64,000 bases of DNA from Anastrepha obliqua. Taxonomy: Eukaryota; Arthropoda; Insecta; Diptera; Tephritidae. Shown in pieces: positions 1 through 10,576 of this stretch (positions within the stretch are counted from its first letter, which is position 1; the number at the start of each line of letters is the position of its first letter). The stretch spans positions 24,180,044 to 24,244,043 of the forward strand of contig NC_072897.1 of the NCBI RefSeq assembly GCF_027943255.1, read 5' to 3'. The notes below the pieces were generated by a model that saw only the letters and a program-made list of their open reading frames with translations, was not told where the DNA came from and searched no databases. Position numbers and translations under genes: made by a program.

Positions 1-625
1 TAGCAAACTAAACGCGCTCCGAATCAATAAAAACTATTCAAAAACTGTATTTTAATTATGTGCGATTTACTAATATAGAACGTGAAAATAGCGTTTTATT
101 TCGCTGTAAAATTGTGTGTACATATAATTACATGGAATTCAGTACATACATAGATACATATGTACATACGTCCGAAATGAAATAATGCGAGCGATTCGTA
201 AATACATATATACACACGTCACCATACGATGTTATTCAACATTAATGAGGTGTGGTGAGATTATCGCTTAACGCCTGTTGTTTCATTCGGTTGACAGCGA
301 ACAAACATACAAACAGCTTTTTTTGGAAAAAGAGCTGCTTTTGTTTAAACAATTTTGGTTAAATAACAAATAAATCAATTATTTTTTTGATGCAGAACGA
401 AAGTAAATATTTCAAAGTTAAACTTCAAGAAAGTTTCATTTTAATTGATTGATTCGTTTATGATTTATGGCCGTGAAAACAAAAAATTTATGTTTTTTTG
501 CCACATTTTGACCGATTGCCACGCCCCCTTTATATATTTCTTCACATTATATAGATATAAACCTTCCTCTTCAATGAATCTATCTTTAAAAAAAAACCGC
601 ATCAAAATCCGTTGCGTAGTTTTAA
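1..625. repeat. Duplicated segment D1, left part
   Basis: This stretch matches 37267-37891 at a constant offset of 37266 with only a few differences. It is AT-rich with CATA/TGTA-rich parts, and I see no gene in it. The match runs through TTAA at 622-625, where the PB1 element interrupts this copy, and resumes at 2287. The match may extend left of the window. Confidence 0.85.
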
Positions 626-2282
626 CCCATTAAATCCCAACCTTATATAAAACAATTTTTTTTTTAATGCGTTTATAAAACGTTTATTGAAATAGTGTAA
701 TTAAGCTCCTTAAAAAAAAACACGAAAAAAAAATCAAAGAAATGCATTTTTTGGGCTGTACCCAATCGAGTACAATGGGATAATATGTATATGCATTGCC
801 TATATATGAAAATATGGAGTATTAAATAAAAAGACACTTTCAAAGACTTACTTGGTTATTAGTTCGGTTAACAGTATGGAAGTTTTTGAAACATTCTCAC
901 TCTACGCAAAGGGCTACATTGCATAACTCGCAAATCCATCGAATTCTTTGGTGACACTCCCTGCACCTCAGCTGATTCGATATCCTTTTGGGAAAATGGT
1001 TATATGAGGAACCAGCTATTGATGCCGTTGTCGATCGTTTTGAAGATATGTCCCGGATATTATAATTGCGTATATAAAATCGCACAATTTCACGTTGGTA
1101 TTGCAACAAGTCCCATTGACTCTTACTTGCCATTTTATAAAGCTTCCATGCGTTTACTACGCACGAGCTTATCATTGTGGTGAAAAGAGGCCACCACCAT
1201 TTCTTTCCTCTAAACTTTATATTGGAAGTATTCAAAGCTTGGTCGTGGAGGTCAACTCCTCCCATTCCTGAGTTGTATTCCGCTATCAACTTCGGCTGAT
1301 GGGCATTCACCTTGCGCCTCTCTTGTCTTGACCATCGTTTGACGGTATGCAAAGGTTCAATTCTATCAAAGTTTGTTCCCACTGTCACAACGCTATTGTC
1401 ATTCCACGTCACAAAAAGTATTCCTGAGTCAGAAAACCTACAAAATTTGATACAAAACAACTATTCAAATAAATCATTATGATAAACTTACATAAAATCA
1501 AACGGGGAGACCGTTGCTTCTTTTGTAGTGCTTTGTTCGTTTTCAGAGGACATTTTTTGGTCCGCCGTTCACGAACAGTCCCAGTAGCCTTAAATCCTTG
1601 CTCTTTCAAAATTCTAAGATGGTCATATGACGTAAAGAAGAATCAAAAAATACGATTCCAAGGTTGGAATATCATCACGCAATATATTATCCTCTTCAAT
1701 GTCCTCCTCATCTGTGTCACAGTGGGTATTTGGCGGTATAATAGCGAAGTCGAAGTGACTACGGTCGCTTGATTCAATATAGTCGGTGGCCGCAGAAAGG
1801 TTATGAAACCTCTTTCCGTAAAATTTTTTTACATCCATTACCAAATCTACATGAAATATGCACACAAAATATATATGAATGTTCCCACTGTACCCATGCG
1901 AGTACACTAGAATTTAAACCTACCGAAATGCACTTTTCCACAACTTTTTTCGTTTTTTTGGTATAAAGTATACAAATTATATGTATTATGAATATTACAA
2001 CACTGAACTTTTTCCGTGATAACTTAGATTTTGTCAAACAGAGGCCTTATTGCAAACTAAACCATGAAAAGAAGAAAAATAGCAAAGGTGCACGCAAAGA
2101 CAAGTGAATAACGGATAACGGGACTCAAAAAAAAGAAGGAGAAACATGTGTATTCCTTTTCGACATTGCTCTGTATTATAAAGTGGCGAGTACATTTAAA
2201 AATTTGTAAGCGTTGGCTTTTGACGTCGTTTCGAAAAAGATGCTTTTTCTGTACTCAAGCAAGTACAATGGGATCGAATGGG
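626..2282 (-). mobile_element. piggyBac-like DNA transposon PB1, internally deleted
   Basis: The element is flanked by TTAA at 622-625 and 2283-2286. Its ends are inverted: CCCATTAAATCCC at 626 against the complement of the right end, CCCATTCGATCCC, so 11 of 13 bases match. The empty site is visible at 37888-37891 in D2, which proves the boundaries directly. The interior carries remnants of a transposase on the minus strand. Three related near-palindromic motifs of the form GTACYC(N)nAGTAC lie at 758-781, 1890-1907 and 2251-2274. At 1657 bp it is shorter than autonomous piggyBac elements (usually about 2.4 kb or more), which fits the missing central coding region. Confidence 0.92.
897..1838 (-). 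pseudogene. piggyBac (PGBD3-like) transposase remnant
   Basis: Read on the minus strand. The N-terminal piece (about 1838-1623) has an acidic stretch with IIPPNTHCDTDEEDIEEDN, typical of PGBD2/3-like proteins. It is followed directly by a late-domain piece (1609-1515) with LKxxGFxATGTVRE-type sequence. The first catalytic aspartate region is therefore deleted. After a frame change near 1515 there is a plausible 54-nt intron (donor GTAAGT at 1491, acceptor TAG ending at 1438). Exon 2 reads WNDNSVVT, then the GMGGVDLHDQ block, and ends at 897 in a Cys-rich tail (CRECH, CELC). The family cuts and pastes DNA at TTAA. This copy cannot encode an active enzyme. Confidence 0.88.
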
Positions 2283-2286
2283 TTAA

Positions 2287-2353
2287 AGATTTAAGCGTAT
2301 ATGGGGACATAGGGACAGAAAAAGCGACTTTGTTTTATAATATGTAGTGATAT
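2287..2353. repeat. Duplicated segment D1, right part
   Basis: Continuation of D1 after the PB1 insertion, matching 37892-37958 with a few substitutions near 2296-2302. After 2353 the two copies diverge abruptly: this one enters a fold-back repeat, while D2 enters the satellite array within about 30 bases. Confidence 0.8.
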
Positions 2354-2870
2354 TACAATGTTTAAAGAAAAAAAAGGCTTTGTTTGTGTAAAAATATTTA
2401 AAAATGGCGGAGTTATGGCGTTTTCCCCCAAGACCCTTTTTTTGGAAGAGGCTTGCGGTGGACGCGATTCAAGTCCACCAAGTCAACTGAAATCAAAAAA
2501 TCGAAAAGATTTCATTAGTATAGGGTTATATCTTCTTAGTGAACGATCAATATATTAAATATTTTGATTTTTGTGAAAATAGGAACATGTTTTTAAAAAA
2601 CTCCACTTCTACAGTCCTAAAATTGGCATTAAAAAATTCATATCTGCAAAATAAAAATTTATACATAAAAAGTTGATCGTTCACTAAGAGGCGACATCAA
2701 TTACGAACAATTTAAAAAAAAAATTATAAAAATCGGTTGAATACTTTTTTTGCAATCGCGTCCACCGCAAAAGCATTTTTGGAAAAACACGTTTTTGAGA
2801 TAATCGCGTTTAAAGTTTCAAGCGCCGCATGAGGCCGTACGCTCAGGACGTGACGACGCACAATTTAAAA
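2354..2870. repeat. Fold-back (large imperfect palindrome) element
   Basis: Two pairs of perfect 16-base inverted repeats share one centre near 2611: an outer pair at 2454-2469/2754-2769 (TGCGGTGGACGCGATT) and an inner pair at 2535-2550/2672-2687 (CTTAGTGAACGATCAA). Flanking arms outside the outer pair are also alignable but diverged, so the segment could fold into one long hairpin. No coding capacity is visible. It is absent at the equivalent point of D2, so it probably inserted as a fold-back transposon. Its exact ends are uncertain. Confidence 0.6.
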
Positions 2871-3200
2871 CGCTGTAACTTTCGATCTATTGCTCAGATC
2901 TCTATGAAATTTTTGGAAAATGTTCTCAAGGGATTGTACTTTACGATAAAGAAATAAAATTTATTTTGATTTTTTTGAAAAACACAAGGTATATAACCCC
3001 TTAAGTATAGGTTAATTGTATAGTTTTTATTTAATAATTTAGTATTGTAGTATAATTTATAGCATTGTAATATTTTTTACTCGTTATATCTGGTCAACCT
3101 AATTCTTGTACTTGTACTTGCATTATATTAATACACATTATCCCATATTTGTCATTTCCTGACGTTCGTATCGACGTTCATTCTTATGTGTACATATATA
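2871..3200. other. No gene seen; AT-rich spacer
   Basis: I see no coding sequence or recognisable repeat here, apart from an AT-rich stretch that may still belong to the preceding fold-back element up to about 3003. Confidence 0.5.
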
Positions 3201-4126
3201 GCGTTTTTCAATAGGTGCGCTTCAACTTTTTTCCGATAGGGAGGGCGAACGACGCAATATTTTTTATTTTTCGCTTGTCATTTGTAAACTTCATTAGTAT
3301 ATATTTCATCATGGAACGCTACACACTTGAGCAACGATTGCAAATTGTGCAAATTTTTTATGCAAATAATCATGCAAATTTTTTATGAAAATTTATAAAT
3401 TTTCCAAAAAATCATCTTCAGTGATGAAGCTCACTTTTGGCTCAATGGCTTTGTCAACAAACAAAATATGCGTTACTGGGCAGAAAGCAATCCACACGTG
3501 ATTCATGAGGCACCGTTGCATCCCGAAAAAATCACTGTTTGGTGCGGTTTACATGCCGGCGGCGTAATTGGCCCATATTTTTTCGTTGACGAGAACGATC
3601 GCCACGTTACTGTGAATGGAAATCGATACCGCGACATGATAAACGATTATTTTTGGCCGCAATTGAATGGTATGGACTTGTGGTTTCAACAGGACGGGGC
3701 CACAAGCACACGCTACAATTGATTTGTTGAAGAGTAAGTTCGATGAGCGCATTATTTCCAGAAATGGACCGGTCGAATGGCCGCCGAGCTCGTGTGATTT
3801 GACGCCTCTAGACTATTTTCTTTGGGGTTATGTGAAGTCATTGGTCTACAGTAACAAACCGGCGACGATTTGTGAGCTCAGAGCCAATATTGAACGCGAA
3901 ATTGCTGGAATTTCGGCCGATTTATGCAAAAGAGTGGTCGAAAATTGGGTTCAACGATTGGACTTCGTAAAACGTGCACGCGGTGGTCATGCAAAAGAAA
4001 TCGAATTTCATACTTAAATGTATATGTTCAAACTCGATAATAAAAAAAAAGTTAGTTAAAAAAGTCAAACCGTTTGTGTTTTATTCAAAAAAGTTCAAAA
4101 GTTGAAACGCTCTTACTGAAAAACGC
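3201..4126 (+). mobile_element. mariner-family transposon (DD41D-like), deleted copy
   Basis: The terminal inverted repeats are clear. The left end starts GCGTTTTTCAATAGGTGCGC and the right end, read as complement, starts GCGTTTTTCAGTAAGAGCG, followed in both by TTTCAACTTTT-like sequence. TA flanks both sides (the right end with one extra C). The 926-bp length is short because of an internal deletion in the transposase. It lies in the spacer that separates D1 from its satellite array. Confidence 0.88.
3311..4017 (+). pseudogene. mariner (rosa/DD41D-type) transposase remnant
   Basis: It starts MERYTLEQRLQIVQIF, the N-terminal helix-turn-helix start, but jumps after about 20 codons to FSDEAHFWLNGFVNKQN, which carries the first catalytic Asp. 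Most of the DNA-binding region is therefore deleted. The second Asp is in WFQQDGATS. A 1-base frameshift near 3708 follows, and the frame continues through CDLTPLDYFLWGYVKSLVY to a normal C-terminus. The QQD to PLDYF aspartates are about 41 residues apart, the spacing of the DD41D (rosa) group known from tephritid flies. The product is inactive. Confidence 0.88.
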
Positions 4127-4314
4127 GTATAAAAGCTGCGCTAAGCAAACATTTCGAGACGTGAAGTTCGACATCAGCTGGGACCGGTGAACTTTAGTAA
4201 TGGTAAAAATAATAACAAACACACGAACGCGTAAATTCTAAATGTGAAAAATAAAATTATAAAGTTTCATGAAAATGAAAGTGTTTTTAATTAATTTTAA
4301 AACTAATAACTACC

Positions 4315-5209
4315 ATAAAAGCTTGGTGGCCGAAGCCTTGGAAGCTTTTGGTTCATAAGGAATTTTAGATTTCGATACCATGGAAACTGTTGGTTTCAAA
4401 GGATTTTTTTATTATTCCTGGTAAATATATCCGCGGGTACCTTGGAAACTTTGGTAACGTAAATCTGTTATTGATAGCTACCTTGAACACGTTTGGTTCC
4501 AAAAGAATTTTTTTTACTTTCGGGTAACTTGGAAGCTTTTGATTCCTAAGGATTTCTTTTTAATTTTTGTATTATTCAAGGTAAATATATCGACCTTGGA
4601 AACTTTTGGTTTCTAAGACTTTTACTTTTGGATACCGTGGAAACTTTTAGTTCCAGAGGATTTGTAATTTTGGGTACCTTGGAAACTTTTGGTTCCAAAT
4701 GATTTTTATTTTTTTATTATTTCCGCTATATATATCGACTGGGACCTTGGTACCGTTTGATTCCTAAGTTGTTTTTTTCGGTACCTTGGAAGCGTTAAGA
4801 TCCAAAGGATTTATATTCCTGTGTACCTTGGAAACTTTAAGTGCCAAACGATTTCCTTATTTTTGAGTACCTTGGGAGCTTTTAATTCCAACGAATTTTT
4901 TTAGTATTGCTAGTAAATATATTGGCGGGTACCTTGGAAACTTTTAGTTCCTAAGGATTTGCATATTGGGTACCGTGGAAACTTTTAGTTCCAAAGGATT
5001 TGTATTTCTGTGTACCTTGGAAGCTTTTGGTTCCAAAGGTTTTTTATTTTTGGGTACCTTGTAAGCTTTTGGTTCCAAAGGATGTTTCTATTTCTAGGTA
5101 CCTTGCAATCTTTTGGTGCTTAAGCATTTTTATTTTTTTTTATAGCCGCTAAATATGATATTTTGGATGGTACGTTGGAAACTTTTAGTTCCAAAGAATT
5201 TTTTTTGTT
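4315..5209. repeat. Palindromic satellite array 1
   Basis: Diverged tandem units of about 43 bp are built on GGTACCTTGGAAACTTTTGG plus TTCCAAAGGATTT. Some units carry an extra spacer of about 30 bp of the type TATTGCCGGTAAATATATCGG. Within each unit CCTTGGAA and TTCCAAAGG are inverted, so every unit can form a small hairpin. Units alternate between GGAAACTTTTGG and GGAAGCTTTTGG cores. PB2 begins directly in this array, at TTAA 5210-5213. The same repeat resumes at 35212 and at 37985. Confidence 0.85.
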
Positions 5210-5573
5210 TTAACCCTAGAATGACAACGTACGTAAAAGATAACCATACGCTTCAGAGGCGCATGATTTTCTAAGGCGTAAATTTTATACTAGCAATGGA
5301 TATTTATTTAAGTTAATCTAGTCATTTGAAAGGTTTGGCGTTATTGTAAAAATAAAATGCATTTATATAATATTATATATTTTTTTATTTTAAGTAATTT
5401 TATACTTAAATCACTAGACCTCTATGAAAAATTAACAAAAATCAACAGTCTTCGATTTATGGGAACAAATTCCGTAAAATATAACAAAAAATAGTATTTT
5501 ATCCTTACAAACTAGTAGACTATAATATTATATAATCAGCGTAAAAAAAACTGAAATATTATAAAAAATTTCT

Positions 5574-6034
5574 TTAGAGACAGTCATGACAAACGTCTTT
5601 CTTCTGTTCACCACAAACAGTCTTTTTGCATTTGGCACAGGTCATCTTTGACATTATTTTCTTTTTAGACGTGCAAAGACTGCAATAACGCCTTTTTTCT
5701 GGCTGACTGTCCTTCTTTATCTTCTGTGGAAGCCTGTAACTGATGTAACTGATGTTGAAAGAATATTTTCAATGGTGCTTCGCACATGCCTTGGCAAAGT
5801 GGGTGCTTCCTGTCTTTGCGTCATCCACGGTGCATCAGTTGAGTACTGAGTTTTTTCACGAATTCTCTCCGATTCAAAGGCTTATCACGTTTTGTTAGAA
5901 CATTGTGACAGTAAATGACATATGAATTGATAAATGATATATTTAGTATCCTATAAAACATGGTCATTGGCCATCTATTCGTTTTTCTCGAACAGGACGA
6001 TGTTGAGCACATTTGATCAAATGTGTCAACGCCG
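5574..6034 (-). pseudogene. PB2 transposase, C-terminal piece
   Basis: It starts inside the conserved GVDTFDQMC block and runs through CSRKTNRWPM and an SFINSYVIYCHNV helix. After frame breaks near 5825 and 5720 it ends in a cysteine-rich domain (CSLCTSKKK, CAKCKKTVC, CHDCL) with a TAA at 5574. This order matches the end of canonical piggyBac transposase, where the Cys-rich domain binds the transposon end. The Transib terminus at 6035 cuts it off on the N-terminal side. Confidence 0.9.
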
Positions 6035-7291
6035 CACACTGGGAATTTTTGTACTCAGATGCGAAAAAAAGTATACATACCAAAAAATATTTACATTTTT
6101 ACTACTAACGAAGTTGTATATATTTGTGTATGAAAAGAACATGTTTAAAAACATTATTTTTTAAAACTATTTTTTAAAAAAAATTTTTAAAAAAACTTTA
6201 AAAAATAATGTTTTTAAAGTTCATAAATTTTATTTTTAAAAATATATGGAAAGAACATGATTTAAAACAATGTTTAAAAACTGTTTTAAAAAAATGTTGA
6301 AAATCAATGTTTTTTCCATATAGAAATATATACTACTGCGTTATTTGTAAAAATATGAAAATTTTTATATGGACTGCCGACAAGTGAATAAATAATGAAC
6401 AAATATTTATTTTTAATGATGTCATACATACACAAATTATACACATTACATATTCATATAAAACATATTTTTTTGCAAATTTTATTCTTGTAAAAGCGCA
6501 ATTACTTCCTTGCTTAAATCACTCTGCTTTTTCTTATTGAAAGAAGGTGTCAAATGTGATATCAACGGGTCTGATGTCACCATCATTCGGTGCATGATGT
6601 CTTGATTCGTGGCAATTCTGCTGCATTTTCTGGAGTTTCTGGGTCTATACTTTTTGTAGTCTTTGTTTCGACATTCCTGAGCCTCTTCAGACAATATACC
6701 CACAGGGAAAATACAATTTTCCATTATATCCTTACCGTGTATGAGAATTTTATGGAGAGTAGTTGGCATATTGTACCATTCATACAAAGTAACAAACTTT
6801 TTTGCTGTCTCCATACAAAAATCTCCAAATTTTGCTGGGTTCACTGGCTCACGTATGGTTATGGCTTCAAGAATAACAGCAAATCTTTTAATTAAATCTT
6901 CGTCCAAACCTGTTATTTCAGAAACTAAGGTTGGATTGGCAAAGAATCTTCGTAACGTGTTTCCGGAATTTGTTGTGCCGGATCCTTGCTTGACAGTATC
7001 AACCTGTATCCCAATTTTATCTTTTAGCTCTCGTTTTATCAATTGTTTTCTGGCTTTTTTTATTGGGCGAGTATGTGAGTCGACTCGTCCTCGTTTAAAT
7101 TCCATATTATAGGCTACATGCAGAAGACACTCCATCAGCTTGATACGAGCATGGAGAGGTGACATGCCGAATTTCAGTGCTTCTTCATTTACGGGCCTGG
7201 ATTGAACTTCTTCAATTTTATTCATAGTGCTAATGAAAACCATTAACAAAATTATTGCCGCAGATTTTTTTTTTTTTTGTTGCCCTGTGTG
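6035..7291 (-). mobile_element. Transib-like transposon, 5' truncated or deleted
   Basis: Candidate ends are CACACTGGGAA at 6035 and, as complement of the right end at 7291, CACACAGGGCAACAAAAAA. Both start CAC and carry GGG, like Transib ends and RAG recombination heptamers. The interior encodes the C-terminal part of a Transib transposase. I could not find a matching 5-bp target duplication, so at least one boundary could be wrong. A 19-bp inverted repeat (6146-6164/6198-6216) lies in the AT-rich left part. It cuts PB2 immediately before its GVDT block. Confidence 0.65.
6482..7249 (-). pseudogene. Transib transposase C-terminal half (RAG1-related)
   Basis: 255 codons are open to a stop at 6482. 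Recognisable blocks are HARIKLMECLLHVAYN, GTTNSGNTLRRFFANP, ITGLDEDLIKRF, KFGDFCMETAKKF, WYNMPTTLHKILIHG and LSEEAQECRNKDYKKYR. The Glu in AQECRNK aligns with the last acidic residue of the DDE triad of Transib and RAG1. The N-terminal half with the two catalytic Asp residues is missing, so this is a fragment. The first Met is simply the first in frame. Without catalytic Asp residues it cannot transpose. Assignment rests on motif recognition. Confidence 0.82.
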
Positions 7292-7801
7292 ATCATTGCC
7301 AAAAAAAAAAGGCGGTGGCGCCTGGTGGCACCTGCAATTGATTAAAACTGAAAGAGACGCTATTAAGGAACACGTTGATACTAGTTTCTGACCGTAGGTA
7401 AATGTAGCTCAACTTGCAGATCCAAGAATATGAAGGAATATGATTTTTTTTTGTTTTTGTAAAATTAATTATAAATAGATAATCAAATGCTTCACAGCCT
7501 TTGTTCTTCCGGCTAAAATATATAAAAATATCGTACCCTAAATGAAAAATAAAAAATTCGAAGTCGGCTCAAGCAAAAGGAAAAAAAACCACCTTGGGCT
7601 TTGAGGTTTTTTCTTAGTCAGTTCAATACTATAAAACAATTATACTTTTCACATATCTATAAAAAAAAAAACTGTAAGTCGGAATTTAGTAATTCTTTTT
7701 GATTTTATTGTTGGTTCTATTCTGGAATTTAGAAATACCGTTAAACATTGCGTAGGTGGTATGTTGGAAATTTGACTTTTTTCCGCAAAATCCCCACTGT
7801 G
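7292..7801. other. No gene seen; left flank of copy A
   Basis: This is AT-rich sequence with short poly-T and poly-A runs and no supported coding region. It is not present at the left of copy B, so the breakpoint of the A/B duplication is at about 7802, inside a mariner. Confidence 0.5.
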
Positions 7802-8178
7802 CGCCGTTACATCCTCAAAAAGTCACTGTTTGGTGTGCTCTATGGGCAGAGGGAATCATTGGTCCATATTTCTTTAAAAATGAAGCCGGCCATAATGTTA
7901 CAGTCAATGGAGAGCGCTATAGAGCCATGATTAATGACTTTTTCGTGCCTGAATTGGACGATGTTGATGTGGACGACCTTTGGTTCCAACAAGACGGCGC
8001 TACATGCCATACAGCCAACGCAACAATCGATTTATTGAAGGAAACTTTTGGTGAGCGCATTATCTCGCGCCGTGGACCTGTGGCGTGGCCTCCAAGATCG
8101 TGCGATATAACACCGCTGGACTATTTCTTGTGGGGCTATGTGAAGTCGCTTGTCTACGCAGATAAGCAAAATATGTAT
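7802..8178 (+). pseudogene. mariner2 transposase fragment, copy A
   Basis: It begins in PLHPQKVTVWCALWAEGIIGPYFF and runs through NDFFVPELDDVDVDDLWFQQDG to CDITPLDYFLWGYVKSLVYAD. It has the same two C-terminal aspartates and DD41D-type spacing as the mariner at 3201 but is a different family member. The N-terminal third is missing at the duplication breakpoint. At about 8178 the frame runs into BEL gag sequence of opposite strand, so the C-terminus is also lost. The 27 residues from VWCALW to GE present here are missing from copy B. Confidence 0.82.
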
Positions 8179-8821
8179 TCGATGACGAAAAATTCGTGAG
8201 GTCACAAATATGCTGCATGTGTGACTGGAAGATTAAACGGCTATTGTTGAAACGACTGACTATGAGGTCGAGCGCCGTGTTATAGTTTTTGCTTGTCACT
8301 TCGAGTGATTGTATTAGTCGCGAGGCTTCGTCAGTGAGATATGACCTGAGGTATTGAAATTTTTCAACCTCTGTCAAGTCTTTGTTGTTGTGCACGAGGG
8401 TGGTAAAGACATTGTAGAAGTCCAACCACTGCGACTGCTCCCCGCTGAATTTCGTTAACTGCAATTTCGGCAAGTTGAAGCGATGTGTAGATTGCCGCTC
8501 CACTTGTGTGCTACTCATGTGACTGAGCGGTTGGACTCTTTGCAGTTCTTCTAATTGGTCCAGTAATGCGGCTTTTGCTTCGATGTAAGTATCTTCAAAA
8601 GTCACACGATGGTCTTCATTTAGTTGAGATTCATCCAGCTCCTCTAATTTAGTTTGTAATGTCTCCAATGCACTGTATTGGCGCTCTACCGAATCCAATT
8701 TCGCGGTAAGTTGACGCAACGAAAAAGTGTCACTTTCGATAACCCCGAGGTGTAACGAACGCAAGCGTCTTAAGAGATTCTCACGCTGATGAATTTTTAC
8801 TCGAACGCTGCGCTGTATCAT
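8179..8821 (-). pseudogene. BEL/Pao retrotransposon gag fragment, copy A
   Basis: It starts MIQRSVRVKIHQRENLLRRL, has a coiled-coil-like N-terminal half, then the DUF1759-type core: FNLPKLQLTKFSGEQSQWLD, FYNVFTTLVHNN and EKFQYLRSYLTDEASRLIQS. This is the capsid-like part of BEL/Pao gag, which packages the element RNA. It is cut after about TNFSSSNTYFAYLR by the junction to mariner2, so protease, RT and integrase are absent. A probable LTR lies just upstream at 8851-9290. The frame is otherwise open. Confidence 0.85.
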
Positions 8822-8850
8822 CGATGCTTCTCCTTTAGGCTCGAAGGACC

Positions 8851-9290
8851 GTGGTGAATCGTGAAGCTTTTTTCACGATTTTAAGTATTCAAAAAAACAA
8901 GCGCTTAAAAATTTACCGACGTTTATTTCTTGAGCTATGACAATAGAATGATTCTTATTACTAAATTAAATCTATGCATAAGCCAAGACGCTTATGGTAT
9001 ATTGGAAAGGTCCTGCTGTTTTACCTGTTACAATATGAAGGTCACATATCGTATGATTTTCTGAAATAGTAGGACAAAAATACAATGAACGAAAATAGTT
9101 CGACAAACTTATGCTAATGCTGTAATTTATTGGGCAAAAACAATGCATAACGAAAGGTGCGAAGATAGTGGAAGTAAGTAAACGGGAGCTCCAGCGAAGG
9201 CCATAGCGACGTTAGCGACGACAACAACAACTGCAGTGATGAGAGAGTGTGAATGTAAATTTGATAGCTGTAACGACAATTGGAAGTACA
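8851..9290 (-). repeat. Putative BEL/Pao 5' LTR, copy A
   Basis: On the minus strand the segment starts TGTACTTCC, contains AATAAA polyadenylation-like signals and lies directly upstream of the gag. No second LTR is in the window for comparison, so the limits are inferred from position and the TGT start only. Confidence 0.4.
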
Positions 9291-9307
9291 GGGGCGGCGT
9301 CGATGAA

Positions 9308-10576
9308 TTATAAAGAGGGGCGCGAACAATTATCTTCATCAGAGTCGCCTAAGTTTTCAAAACTCAAAATGTTTTTCCAACATTTGGATACAGTTTCCTT
9401 TTCTAACCGACTCCAAGCTGGATCTAAGAAAGTTACTGAGTCTCTTAAATCAATTTTTTTCATAGATTCGGTTATATCGCAATTATTGTTGAAAATGGAA
9501 GCCAGTAGAAAATTTCTGTAGTATAGTTTCGTTATACGAATTACATTTTGATCCATTGGCTGGATCAATGGTGTCACATTCGGCGGCATAAACATAGTTA
9601 AAATTAAACCATCCTCGGACTTTAATTCGATTTCGTTGGGATGTGATGGGGCATTATCAATTAGAAGAAGATCCTTCTCAGGTAGTCCCCCATCTTTCAA
9701 ATATTTTCTTACCTAAATATTAAAGTCATTTAACTTGGTTAAAAAAATTTTTTTAATGAATCTGGATTTTACCTGCGGCACGAACGAATTATGAAATCAG
9801 TCTTTGAAAATCGCCGCAGTCATCCAGGCTAATTTGGAATTTTTGTACTCCACCGGACAGTTAAAATTTTTGAAAACACGAGGATTTCTTGCTTTGCCAA
9901 TAACGAGAAGTTTAAGCTTATGGTTGCCGGTAGCGTTAGTGCATGCCATAAATGTAAAACGCTGCTTTTCAGACTTTCTTCCCGGTGCTTGTTTTTCCGA
10001 CAACGAAACATAAGTTTTCTCAGGAAGAAGTTTCCAGTACAATTCTGACTCGTCGGCGTTATATATTTGGTCGGCACATATCTCCATTTCCTTTATTTTT
10101 TCTTGTAAAGCCATTTTGAAAGGGTCTACCAGCTCTGGCTGTGATGACAGTTTTTCTCCAGAAATTTTTAACAAACGTACTCCATAACGTTTCTTAAAGT
10201 TTTGAAGCCACCCGTCACTGGCAAAAAATGTAGAATTTTCCCCACACAACTGGGTATGAAAAGCTTTCGCTTTTTCTTTCAAGATGAGTCCACTTATTGG
10301 GTAATTCTTTTTTCTTTGGGACAGAAACCATTTGTATAAAGCGGCTTCCATTTTAGGAAACTCAGAAGCTTTTAAAGTTTTCCTCTTCCCAGGACCCAAA
10401 AACGTGTTTTGTACTGCTTTTAAAATTGTGTTATCTTTCTTTTTTATAAGACTTATGGTGGACTTGGCTACCCCATATTCCTTCGCTAGAGAAGTAACAC
10501 TACGTCCACGTTTAATTTTGTTAAGGACTTCAGCCCTCTCTTTTAATGTTAAACACTTCAACCTTTTACGATCCAT
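9308..10576 (-). pseudogene. Tigger/jerky-like transposase, copy A
   Basis: Start MDRKRLKCLTLKERAEVLNK. Residues 1-55 form a CENP-B-type helix-turn-helix and about 75-140 a second Tc5-type one (WFLSQRKKNYPISG, FFASDGWLQNFKKRYG). The DDE domain follows with YNADESELYWKLLP, LLLIDNAPSHP and LIQPMDQNVI supplying the three acidic residues. A 60-nt GT-AG intron (9772-9713) interrupts it between the first two. Just before it, a TGA replaces the Trp codon expected after AAIFKD; copy B shares this stop. Apart from the stop the protein is nearly full length. Such proteins cut at TA sites in the nucleus. Confidence 0.9.

Noticed and set aside
445..633. 62-codon frame in D1 and its twin in D2
   Set aside because: Low-complexity AT-rich sequence; the D1 version runs into PB1 and the D2 version ends in different residues.
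7262..7280. Poly-T tract as a retrotransposon tail
   Set aside because: No retrotransposon coding adjoins it; it fits the A-rich part just inside the Transib end.
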